From an uncultured Allomuricauda sp. (GTDB lineage: Bacteria > Bacteroidota > Bacteroidia > Flavobacteriales > Flavobacteriaceae), in the NCBI RefSeq assembly GCF_947499585.1, contig NZ_CANMOO010000001.1:1364001-1428000 (forward strand): a DNA stretch of 64,000 nt, given 5' to 3'. Both the position numbers and the translations under genes were made by a program. Of this stretch, positions 1-8,233 are shown one piece after another; the first letter of the stretch is position 1, and each line of letters begins with the position of its first letter. The notes beneath the pieces were generated by a model. It searched no databases. It saw nothing but the letters and a program-made list of their open reading frames with translations, and was not told the DNA's origin.

Positions 1-432
1 AATCATTAACAGCCCTTTTCGCTCCAGTTGAAAATCTCCCAAATCTCCTGAAGCTTTTATGCCTTCAAAAAGGTCTCTGCTGAGAAGATTAATATCCATA
101 ATTACCGGCATAGCTTTTTCTACCTTGGCTTTAGTGGATGACTTTTTAAAGTACCAGGACCATTTCATGAATTCCATATCAAGTCTGGGTTTTATATAAA
201 AAGGGCTGGAAGAGTCAAACATATACTTGATTCCTTTTGAAATCATGCCCGGAGAGGCCAATGGAATGATATGACTTGGCGTTATATAACCTGCATTAAC
301 AAAAGAGGCTCCAGAGGATATATCAGATTTATCCAAAACAGTAACCTGATGTCCTTCCTTCTGCAAAAAATAAGCAGTTGAAAGGCCCACTATGCCCCCA
401 CCTATTACGATAACATTTTTATTAGCACCCAT
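1..432 (-). CDS. FAD-dependent D-amino-acid (D-hydroxyproline) dehydrogenase, 3' part missing
   Basis: This leftward gene starts with ATG at 432 and runs off the left edge, so only the first 144 residues are visible. The N-terminus carries a classic Rossmann FAD-binding signature (GGGIVGLSTAYFLQKEG at about residues 10-26), then VLDK, where a terminal acidic residue binds the FAD ribose, and SSGASFVNAGY, typical of DadA/glycine oxidase-type oxidoreductases. The next gene's stop codon is one base away, so the two are translated from one transcript. Next to a 4-hydroxyproline epimerase and a DapA-like deaminase, the expected role is oxidation of cis-4-hydroxy-D-proline to pyrroline-4-hydroxy-2-carboxylate. 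The substrate is inferred from context; the FAD oxidoreductase fold is seen directly. Confidence 0.85.
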   Translation of the reverse strand, partial: MGANKNVIVIGGGIVGLSTAYFLQKEGHQVTVLDKSDISSGASFVNAGYITPSHIIPLASPGMISKGIKYMFDSSSPFYIKPRLDMEFMKWSWYFKKSSTKAKVEKAMPVIMDINLLSRDLFEGIKASGDLGDFQLERKGLLMI

Positions 433-433
433 A

Positions 434-1444
434 TTAAATCACCTGAAATCCATGCGCGTATGGATCATCATCTGTATCAATTGTAATTGTATTTCTGCCA
501 TATATCTTGGCCCACCCTTGAACACTGGGTATAATGGCTTTTTTGTTGTTGAGAAAAGTTTCCTTTTCCACTTTCCCAACAAATTTAGAGCCTATAAAAC
601 TTTCATGCACATATTCTTGGCCCAAGTTTAACAGTCCCTTTCCATTTAGTTGTGCCATACGGGCGGAAGTGCCTGTGCCACAAGGAGATCTATCTATAGC
701 CTTTTCCCCATAAAAAACGGCATTTCTGCCAGATGAGTTTTCATCAATTGGTTCGCCTGTCCAAAGTATATGGGATACATGATTGATATTCGAATTTTCG
801 GGATGTATAAACTCACCTGAATATTCTTTGTTAATTTTTGTTCTAATTTCTTGAGAAAATTGAATCAGCTCACTCGCTGTAAAATCTTGGATTCCTGAGA
901 AATTTGACTGCGGGTCTACGATAGCATAAAAGTTTCCTCCAAAACCAACATCAAAAGTTAATTCTCCCAATACGCTACTTTCAACTTTTAGTTTTTCAGC
1001 TGCCAAGTAACTTTTTACATTGGTCAACTTTACCCACTCTACTTTCTCTCTAGGCTTGTGATAATCAATTTCAACCAAACCTGCAGGTGTTTCCAACTTT
1101 ACTTTTCCTGGTACTTTGGGTTTAATCAACCCTTCCTCTAAGGCAATGGTCATCGTCCCTATGGTTCCATGTCCACACATTGGCAAACAACCGCTGGTTT
1201 CTATAAAAAGAACTGCGATATCGTTTTCAGGATTATGAGGTGGATATAGTATACTGCCGCTCATCATGTCATGCCCTCTTGGCTCAAACATTAAACCGGT
1301 GCGAATCCAATCAAACTCTTTCATGAAATGCTGTCGCTTTTCCTCCATGGTACTCCCTTCAAGCTTAGGACCGCCTTCTACTACAAGTCGAACAGGATTT
1401 CCGCAGGTATGTGCATCAATACACTTGAATATGTGCGTACTCAT
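434..1444 (-). CDS. 4-hydroxyproline 2-epimerase (proline racemase family)
   Basis: The 336-residue protein belongs to the proline racemase family, cytosolic PLP-independent enzymes that invert the alpha carbon with two cysteines. Both catalytic cysteines are visible: Cys90 in MCGHGTIG and Cys255 in DRSPCGTGTSA. Two cysteines point to an epimerase or racemase; trans-3-hydroxyproline dehydratases carry Thr at the second position. The CGHG form of the first motif favours 4-hydroxyproline epimerase over proline racemase. It sits between a DapA-like deaminase, whose stop codon directly precedes this ATG, and an FAD oxidoreductase, as in the trans-4-hydroxy-L-proline degradation pathway. Converting the L-epimer to cis-4-hydroxy-D-proline would feed the downstream dehydrogenase. 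Confidence 0.9.
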   Translation of the reverse strand: MSTHIFKCIDAHTCGNPVRLVVEGGPKLEGSTMEEKRQHFMKEFDWIRTGLMFEPRGHDMMSGSILYPPHNPENDIAVLFIETSGCLPMCGHGTIGTMTIALEEGLIKPKVPGKVKLETPAGLVEIDYHKPREKVEWVKLTNVKSYLAAEKLKVESSVLGELTFDVGFGGNFYAIVDPQSNFSGIQDFTASELIQFSQEIRTKINKEYSGEFIHPENSNINHVSHILWTGEPIDENSSGRNAVFYGEKAIDRSPCGTGTSARMAQLNGKGLLNLGQEYVHESFIGSKFVGKVEKETFLNNKKAIIPSVQGWAKIYGRNTITIDTDDDPYAHGFQVI

Positions 1445-2353
1445 TTAGAACACGGGGATTTGAGGTCTGGTCTTTACTCCTTGATCAATAATAGCAAGTA
1501 CTCTATCACGTTCTTTGCCTTGAAGTGGTAACCTAGGCAGACGAACATTCTCGGTTCCTATACCAGTAGCTACTTCCGCCAGTTTTATATTCTGAACCAA
1601 CTGCGGATTAATGTCCAACTCCAACAAAGGCATAAACCAACGGTAAATAGCTGTAGCTTCTTCCACTCTACCAGCTTTTACCAATTCATAAATGGCAACG
1701 GTTTCTCTTGGAAAAGCGCATACCAAGCCTGCTACCCAGCCATCTGAGCCCATTAGTAAACTTTCCATTGCCAAAGTATCAACCCCACAAAGGATTTTTA
1801 ATCTTTCGCCAAACCTATTTTTAATACGTGTTATGTTCGTGATATCTCTGGTAGATTCTTTAACTGCTTGTATGTTGTCATATTCCAATAATTCATCAAA
1901 CATATCTAGGGTGACTTCAATTTTATAATCCACAGGGTTGTTGTACACCATAATTGGTAATGAAGTACTTTGGGCAACCGCTTTAAAATAAGCCATTGTT
2001 TCATAGTCTGTAGACTTGTAACGCATAGGCGGAAGCATCATAAGTCCCTTAGCTCCATATTTTTCCGCATTTTCTGCCGCCAGTATTGCCTTTTTTGTAG
2101 TTTGTTCGGCTATATTCATCACTACGGGAATCTTTCCATCTACCAAATTAACGGTATGCTCAATCAACGTTCGTTTTTCATCATCATCTAATGTGCTTGC
2201 TTCCCCAAGGGTACCTCCTAAAATGATGGCATTGGCTCCGGCTTCTATCTGAGCGTTTATATTTACCGCGAACATTTTCATGTCCAATTTGTCTTCTTGG
2301 GTAAATTTGGTGGTAACTGCAGGCATAACACCTTTCCAACTAAACTGTGTCAT
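1445..2353 (-). CDS. DapA/NAL-family lyase, probable pyrroline-4-hydroxy-2-carboxylate deaminase
   Basis: A 302-residue TIM-barrel protein of the dihydrodipicolinate synthase/N-acetylneuraminate lyase superfamily. The Schiff-base lysine is Lys165 in QAVKESTRD and the catalytic tyrosine is Tyr137 in MVYNNP; GGTLGEASTL near residues 46-54 corresponds to the family's GTTGE carboxylate-binding loop. Members of this family act on many 2-oxo acids. As first gene of a hydroxyproline operon, the best prediction is the deaminase that converts pyrroline-4-hydroxy-2-carboxylate to 2-oxoglutarate semialdehyde. True lysine-biosynthetic DapA is unlikely here because no lysine genes are nearby. The upstream region is shared with a divergent AraC-type regulator. 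Confidence 0.85.
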   Translation of the reverse strand: MTQFSWKGVMPAVTTKFTQEDKLDMKMFAVNINAQIEAGANAIILGGTLGEASTLDDDEKRTLIEHTVNLVDGKIPVVMNIAEQTTKKAILAAENAEKYGAKGLMMLPPMRYKSTDYETMAYFKAVAQSTSLPIMVYNNPVDYKIEVTLDMFDELLEYDNIQAVKESTRDITNITRIKNRFGERLKILCGVDTLAMESLLMGSDGWVAGLVCAFPRETVAIYELVKAGRVEEATAIYRWFMPLLELDINPQLVQNIKLAEVATGIGTENVRLPRLPLQGKERDRVLAIIDQGVKTRPQIPVF

Positions 2354-2409
2354 AGTTTACTTTTATTTTTTGTCAAAAATAGAGTTACATCTTCTTTTTA
2401 AATTCCTGA

Positions 2410-2475
2410 AAATTATCTTATACTAGTATTATTTTATCCTATTATTCCAAATAATATATACTTTTAAGATAATTT
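2410..2475. promoter_or_regulatory. 11-bp inverted repeat between the hydroxyproline operon and its regulator
   Basis: AAATTATCTTA at 2410-2420 and its exact reverse complement TAAGATAATTT at 2465-2475 are 44 bp apart in the 130-bp divergent intergenic region. The right arm ends 8 bp before the AraC-type gene. Paired half-sites separated by several helical turns fit AraC-family looping or autoregulation. This is seen in the sequence; binding is inferred. Confidence 0.4.
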
Positions 2476-2483
2476 GAGAATAC

Positions 2484-3326
2484 ATGAAAGTATACACATT
2501 TAAGATACCCAAAAAACCTGGAGAAAATATCTCGGTGCAAAGTGATAAAGGACCGGCGTTTTACGATAAACTCCATCAGCACGAAGAAATTCAGATAAGT
2601 CAAATTCTTGAAGGTGCAGGAAAATTGATTGTTGGAGATAGCGTCCATTCATTCAAAAGCGGAGATTTCTTTATCATAGGGAGTGGAATGCCACATTTGT
2701 TCAAGAGTGCAGCCAGCTCTACAAACTCACATATGATTTCCCTCTTCTTTAGAAAGGATTCCTTTGGCAGTACTTTTTTCGACATTGAAGAAATGAAGGA
2801 ATTACAAAGTTTTTTTCTTCATGCCAAAACCGGCTTTAAGGTAATTTCCCCTAACCGTCCATTTATTGAAGATATGAAGGGTTTAATTTCTTCAGGGCAT
2901 TTTTCAAGGTTTATGGTTTTGATTCGTTTACTTAAAAAACTAAGTGAATCTCAAAAAACGAAGCTTTCAGGATTTGTGCAACAAAAACAGCTATCCAATG
3001 ACCATGGTGAGCGGTTACGGGCTGTATTCGATTACGTAATGAAAAATTTCAATCAAAAAATTGAGCTGGATACCATTGCTAAATTAGCTCATATGACACC
3101 CAATGCGTTCTGCAGGTTTTTCAAAGAAAGAACCAATAAAACTTTTTTCAGGTTTTTAATCGAAGTTAGGATTGAGCATGTATGCCAACTGCTTCTAAAC
3201 CATACGGACATGACTATTGTGGAGGCTGCCAATACCTCTGGGTTCAACTCCATTTCAAATTTTAATAGAAAGTTCAAGGAAATAAAGGGAATTAATCCAA
3301 CCGAATATCTTCGACAATTAAATTAA
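2484..3326 (+). CDS. AraC-family transcriptional regulator
   Basis: The 280-residue cytosolic regulator has an N-terminal cupin sensor (about residues 25-85, with HQHEEIQISQILEGAGKL and a later GMPH) and a C-terminal AraC double helix-turn-helix (about residues 180-278, ending in the family signature GFNSISNFNRKFKEIKGINPTEYL). It is divergent from the hydroxyproline genes, so it is the likely pathway regulator, with hydroxyproline or a pathway intermediate as candidate effector. The ATG at 2484 is preceded by an AT-rich stretch without a Shine-Dalgarno sequence, normal for Bacteroidota. An 11-bp inverted repeat lies immediately upstream and is a candidate operator. Confidence 0.9.
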   Translation: MKVYTFKIPKKPGENISVQSDKGPAFYDKLHQHEEIQISQILEGAGKLIVGDSVHSFKSGDFFIIGSGMPHLFKSAASSTNSHMISLFFRKDSFGSTFFDIEEMKELQSFFLHAKTGFKVISPNRPFIEDMKGLISSGHFSRFMVLIRLLKKLSESQKTKLSGFVQQKQLSNDHGERLRAVFDYVMKNFNQKIELDTIAKLAHMTPNAFCRFFKERTNKTFFRFLIEVRIEHVCQLLLNHTDMTIVEAANTSGFNSISNFNRKFKEIKGINPTEYLRQLN

Positions 3327-3397
3327 ACATGCCATAAAAAATAAATGCAGTTGCTATGGTTTCGTTATTTTTGGGAAATTTTGATAACAAAATATCT

Positions 3398-4954
3398 ATG
3401 AAGAAAATAGCGCTGATTGTTTTTAGTCTTGCATTTTCCTGCAACACGGCTCAAAAAACAGTTTCTGAAGTTTCCAATACCGCAAAAGAAGCCGATCCTG
3501 TTGTATATGCGGAAACCATTACCCAAGATGAACTCAAGGAACATTTATATATATACGCTTCTGATGAGTTTGAAGGAAGGGAAACCGGACAGCCAGGGCA
3601 AAAAAAGGCTGTTGCTTACCTTAAAAATCAATATGAAGCTTTAGGTATTCCTGCAGCAAAAAAAGATGGCGACTATTTGCAAAATGTTCCGTTAGAAGTA
3701 ACTAAAGTTCCAGAAGGGAATATTCAAATTAATGATGCTGTTTTTCAAATAGGTGAAGATGTAGTCACATTTGATGCTGCAAGTGGCACTTACAATGATA
3801 TTGTATATGTTGGGTACGGAATTGAAGATGGTGATTATTCTGACTACAAAGAGTTGGATGTAAAAGGAAAATTGGTTTTAATTAAATCTGGTGAACCTGT
3901 AAATACAGATGGAACCTATAGTCTTTCTGGAACCGATAAGAAATCCGTTTGGAGCAATATGTCCGAGGCCATGGGCAAAAAATCCGATCTTGCCATTGAT
4001 AAGGGAGCTACAGGTGTCTTATATTATGACACTCAAAACTACCTTAGATTCAAAGGCTATTTTGATTTTATGAAAAATAATAAAGGCGGAAAGATGTCCC
4101 TAAAAGAAGAGGCTACTGACAGTTTTATTGTTCTGTTGAATCAAGAATCTTCCACAGCTATAATGGCGGACATTGAAAAAAACAATACTCCAAAATTGAT
4201 TTCCTCATCTATAAAACTTAATGCCACAAGTGGAAATGATGAAATTAGTTCTGAAAATGTAATTGCTGTCATCAAAGGATCAGAAAAGCCAGATGAATAT
4301 GTTGTGGTATCCTCCCATTTAGACCATATTGGCATTACTGCCGATGGTCAGATAAATAATGGTGCAGACGATGATGGCTCTGGAAGTGTGGCATTGTTGG
4401 AAATTGCTGAAGCTTTTAAAACGGCCAAAGAAGCTGGTCAAGGACCAAAACGTTCCATAGTGTTTTTACATGTAACAGGAGAAGAAAAAGGGCTGTTGGG
4501 ATCAAAATATTATACAGACTATGATCCTGTTTTGCCATTAGCGCAAACGGTTGCCAATCTTAATATTGATATGATTGGAAGGATTGACCCTAAAAGAGAG
4601 GGAGATAGAAATTATGTATATCTAATTGGTTCTGATAAACTTAGTACAGATTTGCATAATCTTTCTGAGGAGGTCAATAAAAAATACACCAACATTGAGT
4701 TTGACTATACTTATAATGATGAAAATGATCCCAATAGATTTTATTACAGAAGCGATCATTACAATTTTGCAAAAAATAATATTCCCATCATCTTCTATTT
4801 TAATGGAACCCATGCCGATTATCATAGACCAGGAGATACCCCGGATAAAATAAACTATGATCTTTTAGAAAACAGAACCCGTCTTGTATTTTATACGGCC
4901 TGGGAGGTTGCTAATAGAGAGAACAAAGTGGTTGTGGACAAAGCTTCTAAATAG
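3398..4954 (+). CDS. Secreted M28-family zinc peptidase with PA insert
   Basis: I place the start at the ATG at 3398 rather than the in-frame ATG at 3356, because it gives a lipoprotein signal (MKKIALIVFSLAFSC) with the acylated Cys at residue 15. The mature protein, about 500 residues, is an M28 di-zinc aminopeptidase. HLDHIG (His307), GADDDGSG (Asp325), GEEKGLLGS, NIDMIGR and a late HADYHRPGD supply the co-catalytic zinc ligands and the general base. Residues of about 90-250, before the catalytic domain, resemble a protease-associated domain. It is probably anchored in the outer membrane or periplasm and trims peptides. A strong terminator follows. Confidence 0.9.
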   Translation: MKKIALIVFSLAFSCNTAQKTVSEVSNTAKEADPVVYAETITQDELKEHLYIYASDEFEGRETGQPGQKKAVAYLKNQYEALGIPAAKKDGDYLQNVPLEVTKVPEGNIQINDAVFQIGEDVVTFDAASGTYNDIVYVGYGIEDGDYSDYKELDVKGKLVLIKSGEPVNTDGTYSLSGTDKKSVWSNMSEAMGKKSDLAIDKGATGVLYYDTQNYLRFKGYFDFMKNNKGGKMSLKEEATDSFIVLLNQESSTAIMADIEKNNTPKLISSSIKLNATSGNDEISSENVIAVIKGSEKPDEYVVVSSHLDHIGITADGQINNGADDDGSGSVALLEIAEAFKTAKEAGQGPKRSIVFLHVTGEEKGLLGSKYYTDYDPVLPLAQTVANLNIDMIGRIDPKREGDRNYVYLIGSDKLSTDLHNLSEEVNKKYTNIEFDYTYNDENDPNRFYYRSDHYNFAKNNIPIIFYFNGTHADYHRPGDTPDKINYDLLENRTRLVFYTAWEVANRENKVVVDKASK

Positions 4955-4975
4955 AAATTAGTATTATAAAAAACG

Positions 4976-5007
4976 AAAAAGCCCTCTTTAAAAGAGGGCT
5001 TTTTTTT
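4976..5007. terminator. Bidirectional intrinsic terminator
   Basis: GCCCTCTTT and AAAGAGGGC form a 7-9 bp stem flanked by A5 on the left and T8 on the right, so it can stop transcription both from the M28 peptidase gene and from the converging tRNA-His gene. Confidence 0.9.
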
Positions 5008-5008
5008 G

Positions 5009-5083
5009 GGTGGAAGACGGGATTCGAACCCGCGACCCTCGGTACCACAAACCGATGCTCTAACCAACTGAGCTACAACCACC
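5009..5083 (-). tRNA. tRNA-His (GTG)
   Basis: The reverse strand folds into a cloverleaf. The D arm begins GCTC, the anticodon stem TCGGT/ACCGA encloses loop TTGTGGT with anticodon GTG, and the T arm is GCGGG-TTCGAAT-CCCGT. An extra 5' G (G-1) can pair with C73, the usual identity element of histidine tRNAs. The 3' CCA is not encoded. The acceptor stem has two consecutive U-U oppositions (positions 5:68 and 6:67), because the 5' side reads GGTGGTTG while the 3' side reads CTTCCACC. The identity call rests on the anticodon and G-1. Confidence 0.95.
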
Positions 5084-5412
5084 ATTTAAGCGGTTGCAAA
5101 AATACTTTTTTTTATCAATTCAATCAAAAGAATTTGAACTTTACATTCACAAATAGTAAAAAGATTTGTTATCATTTCTTCTTTAGCATCTTCACGGTTT
5201 TGTATTTGTCCGTATTCAAACTAATAAATTATAGAGTACGTTTCTGAATAACCAATACTATTTTAAATATCCTCCATTATCGTATTTCTTATAAAACATC
5301 GATGAAATGCACTCTTTGAAGGGCAAAACACACAATTATCGCTTGTTCACAACAATTAATTCCAAAAAAAACTATTGAAAACTATTTTTACTAATCAAGG
5401 TTTAAAGATTTT
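5084..5412. other. 329-bp AT-rich intergenic region between tRNA-His and the TPR kinase
   Basis: Apart from the leftward tRNA promoter at its left end I find no ORF, repeat or stable hairpin here. It must contain the promoter of the rightward TPR histidine kinase, but no exact TAnnTTTG element stands out within 100 bp of that start. Near-matches occur around 5205-5212 and 5308-5316. Confidence 0.4.
5097..5123 (-). promoter_or_regulatory. Bacteroidota sigma-A promoter of tRNA-His
   Basis: On the reverse strand a consensus -7 box TATTTTTG (complement of 5097-5104) is preceded, 16 bp upstream, by TTG (complement of 5121-5123). The -7 box lies 13 bp before the tRNA 5' end, as expected for a short leader. 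Confidence 0.6.
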
Positions 5413-7500
5413 ATGTCCCAAATAAACCATTCCTTAAAGCTCCAATGTCTACTTGGAAAAGTAGTCATGGTTTTTTGTGCGCTACTATTTGCTTCTTCTG
5501 TTGAAGCCCAAAAAGATAAAAGAGATAGTATTGCATACAGATTAAAGCGCTTAGAATCCACAAATCGCTTCAACCCAAAGGATACCACACATATAAAATT
5601 GTTGTCAAGTCTAGCATTCTCTTATCGCTATATTAACAATGATAGTCTTTATTCAATCTCAAACAAGGTTTTAGTGCTTAGTGAAGCCGTAAACTTTACT
5701 TATGGTAAAATTAGAGCCTTTCAAGCATTGGGGAATTATTATTCTGATGAAGGAGATCGTCAAAAATCCAAAAAATTGTTTAAAAAAGCCTTAAAATTGG
5801 CAGGAGATGCAGAGGACAAAGAATCCGAACTAAGCATTATCAATGGTTTGGCAAATGATTATCGTGACGATGGCAACTTTGCTGAAGCATTAAACATGAA
5901 TTTAAAAGGAATTGATGTTGCCAAACTGATTGACAGTAAACCAATGCTTTCTATTCTCAATGAAAATATTGCCGGTTTGTATGCCGACCAAAAGGACTTT
6001 GATAATGCGCTCATTTTTTATGATACGGTACAGGCAATAAACAAAGCGTTGGGCAATGACAAAATTCATGCCGAGACCCAGAGCAATATGGCTTCGCTAT
6101 ACAAAGATTCTGAGAACTTTGATCATGCCATGTTCAACATCAACAAAAGTATTACCACATTTGAAAAACTTAAAATCTATGATTGGTTGGCCTATGCCTA
6201 CCAGGTAAAAGGGAGTATTTATCTGGAGCAAAAAAAGTACCAATGGGCATTGTACTGGTACGATCAAAGTAACTTGTTACATGACCAACAATTGGATGAT
6301 GATAGGGAAAAAATTCAATTGCTCAACGGTATGGCCAAAGTATATTTAGGCTTGGGAAGGGATAGCCTTTCTTTACAATATGCAAATGTTGGTTTACAAT
6401 TATCTGAAAAAATTAAATCATTACAAGGCCAAATAGATTGTTCTGAAACTTTGTACGAGCTATATAAAAACAAAGAGGACCATACTCGTGCGCTAACTTA
6501 TTTAGAAACCTTTACAAAACTTTCAGACTCTCTTTCTAAAGACAAGAACAAGCAAAGTCTTTCTTTATTAAAGACTAAAATGCAATACGAACAAGAGAAG
6601 CAAGAACTTATCGCCTCTAATGAAGTGGCACTGGCTAAACAAAGAAGCTATATCTATCTTGCCATAGCAATATTGATAATCCTAGCTATCATTACGTTCA
6701 TAATAAGGCGCAGTGAGCATATTCAGAAAAAGCTGAACAAGGAGCTACAAGAAAAATCTGAAGTGGTAAGTGAAAGAGAGTCCCAGCTAAATGAAATCAA
6801 TAAAACGAAAACCAAGCTGTTTTCTATTATTGGTCATGACTTAAGAGGTCCTATAGGTGCATTGCAAGGAATTTTAAAATTGTTTACCGACGGTGAGATT
6901 GGAAAAAACGAGTTCATCTCGTTTATACCCAAATTAAAATCCGATGTGGAGAATATATCTTTTGCTTTAAACAATCTACTGTCATGGGGGCAGACACAAC
7001 TTAATGGTGTAGTTACCAAGCCCAAAAGAATTTCTTTGGATAAATTAGTTAGTGGAAACGTGAGTTTACTCTCGGAAGTAGCCGCTGGTAAATCCATAAA
7101 AATAATAAATCAGTTGCCTGAAAACCCACTTATCTGGGCCGACCAAAATCAAATTGATATCGTCATTAGAAACCTAATGAGCAACGCAATCAAGTTTACT
7201 CCAGAAGATGGTCTCATAACTATTGAAGCTGAAGAGAAAAGAGATGTGTGGCAAATTATGATTCGTGATACCGGAATTGGCATGAACAAAGAAATTCAGA
7301 AAAAAATCTTTACAGATACAACCAATATCACCACCTATGGTACCAATAACGAAAGAGGTACGGGTCTGGGGCTTTCGCTATGTAAAGAAATGATTCTAAA
7401 AAACAATGGCGAAATTTGGGTAGAAAGCATGTTACGCAAAGGGTCTTCCTTTTATTTTACCGTGCCAAAAGCAGAAAATAGGTACCAAAAAGCTGGGTAG
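5413..7500 (+). CDS. TPR-repeat sensor histidine kinase (orphan)
   Basis: The 695-residue protein has an N-terminal hydrophobic segment ending in VEAQ, likely a cleaved signal peptide. A periplasmic array of tetratricopeptide repeats follows (about residues 70-380), then a coiled coil, one membrane helix at about 413-433 (YLAIAILIILAIITFII), a second coiled coil, and a HisKA/HATPase catalytic region. The phospho-accepting His475 is in SIIGHDLRGPIGAL. The ATP-binding N box (NLMSNAIKFTP), G1 (DTGIGM) and G2 (GTGLGLSL) are present. No response regulator is adjacent: the downstream gene converges and the upstream neighbour is tRNA-His. The signal sensed is unknown; the partner must be encoded elsewhere. 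Confidence 0.9.
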   Translation: MSQINHSLKLQCLLGKVVMVFCALLFASSVEAQKDKRDSIAYRLKRLESTNRFNPKDTTHIKLLSSLAFSYRYINNDSLYSISNKVLVLSEAVNFTYGKIRAFQALGNYYSDEGDRQKSKKLFKKALKLAGDAEDKESELSIINGLANDYRDDGNFAEALNMNLKGIDVAKLIDSKPMLSILNENIAGLYADQKDFDNALIFYDTVQAINKALGNDKIHAETQSNMASLYKDSENFDHAMFNINKSITTFEKLKIYDWLAYAYQVKGSIYLEQKKYQWALYWYDQSNLLHDQQLDDDREKIQLLNGMAKVYLGLGRDSLSLQYANVGLQLSEKIKSLQGQIDCSETLYELYKNKEDHTRALTYLETFTKLSDSLSKDKNKQSLSLLKTKMQYEQEKQELIASNEVALAKQRSYIYLAIAILIILAIITFIIRRSEHIQKKLNKELQEKSEVVSERESQLNEINKTKTKLFSIIGHDLRGPIGALQGILKLFTDGEIGKNEFISFIPKLKSDVENISFALNNLLSWGQTQLNGVVTKPKRISLDKLVSGNVSLLSEVAAGKSIKIINQLPENPLIWADQNQIDIVIRNLMSNAIKFTPEDGLITIEAEEKRDVWQIMIRDTGIGMNKEIQKKIFTDTTNITTYGTNNERGTGLGLSLCKEMILKNNGEIWVESMLRKGSSFYFTVPKAENRYQKAG

Positions 7501-8223
7501 TTAAATAAGGTCATCTAGGTTATCCACTCCAACAAAACGTTCTGCGTTAAACCCTTCCGCGTGTTCCACGCCAATAAGCCTTCCTAAATCCCTAGCTCTG
7601 TAGTTTACACTATCTATAAAGTTTTTACTACTGATAGGTGTTTCGGGCTCATCACTACTTGGGTCAAAAAATTGTGATCCATAAGCCAAAATAGACTCTG
7701 TCTTTTTTTCAATAAATCCTGATACATCCACTGCAAAATCCGGCTCCAAATTTTTCCATTGTATAAAATGATAGACAACCTTTGGGCGCCAGGCTTCTTG
7801 CCATTCATCATCGCCGTCCATTTTAGTATCTATCTTCACCAGACCGCTCAAAAAACAGGCATCACTTACCAATTTGCTTCCTTTGGGATGATCAATATGC
7901 CTGTCATCAATAGCGTTACAGAGAACAATTTCAGGGCGGTATTTACGAATCATTTTAATGATTTCCAGCTGGTGCTCCTTATCATTTACAAAAAATCCAT
8001 CTGCAAATTCCATATTTTCCCGAACTGTAATTCCCAGAATTTCAGCAGCTTTGGTTGCCTCTTTATCCCTAATTTCTGCTGACCCCCTTGTTCCCAATTC
8101 GCCACGGGTCAAATCAATTATTCCCACCTTTTTTCCTCTGGAAACTTCTTTGGCTATTGTGCCCCCGGCACCTAATTCTGCATCATCAGGATGTGCTCCA
8201 AATACTAAAATATCTAATTTCAT
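7501..8223 (-). CDS. bshB1: Bacillithiol biosynthesis deacetylase BshB1
   Basis: This 240-residue PIG-L-family zinc deacetylase removes the acetyl group from GlcNAc-malate, the second step of bacillithiol synthesis, in the cytosol. The AHPDD zinc motif sits at residues 9-13 (VFGAHPDDAELGAGG), LTRGELGTRG follows, and a later DDRHIDHPKGS supplies the third ligand and active-site His. Length and motifs match BshB1 rather than the general PIG-L class. The ATG at 8223 is preferred over an in-frame TTG just upstream. It lies 10 bp behind a trans-sulfuration enzyme, a plausible link because bacillithiol consumes cysteine. Its stop codon abuts that of the converging kinase gene. Confidence 0.88.
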   Translation of the reverse strand: MKLDILVFGAHPDDAELGAGGTIAKEVSRGKKVGIIDLTRGELGTRGSAEIRDKEATKAAEILGITVRENMEFADGFFVNDKEHQLEIIKMIRKYRPEIVLCNAIDDRHIDHPKGSKLVSDACFLSGLVKIDTKMDGDDEWQEAWRPKVVYHFIQWKNLEPDFAVDVSGFIEKKTESILAYGSQFFDPSSDEPETPISSKNFIDSVNYRARDLGRLIGVEHAEGFNAERFVGVDNLDDLI

Positions 8224-8233
8224 CAATGTGTTG

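Noticed and set aside
4891-5085. Open frame MVVVAQLVRASVCG across the tRNA-His gene
   Set aside because: This is the usual spurious reading frame through a tRNA gene on its own strand.
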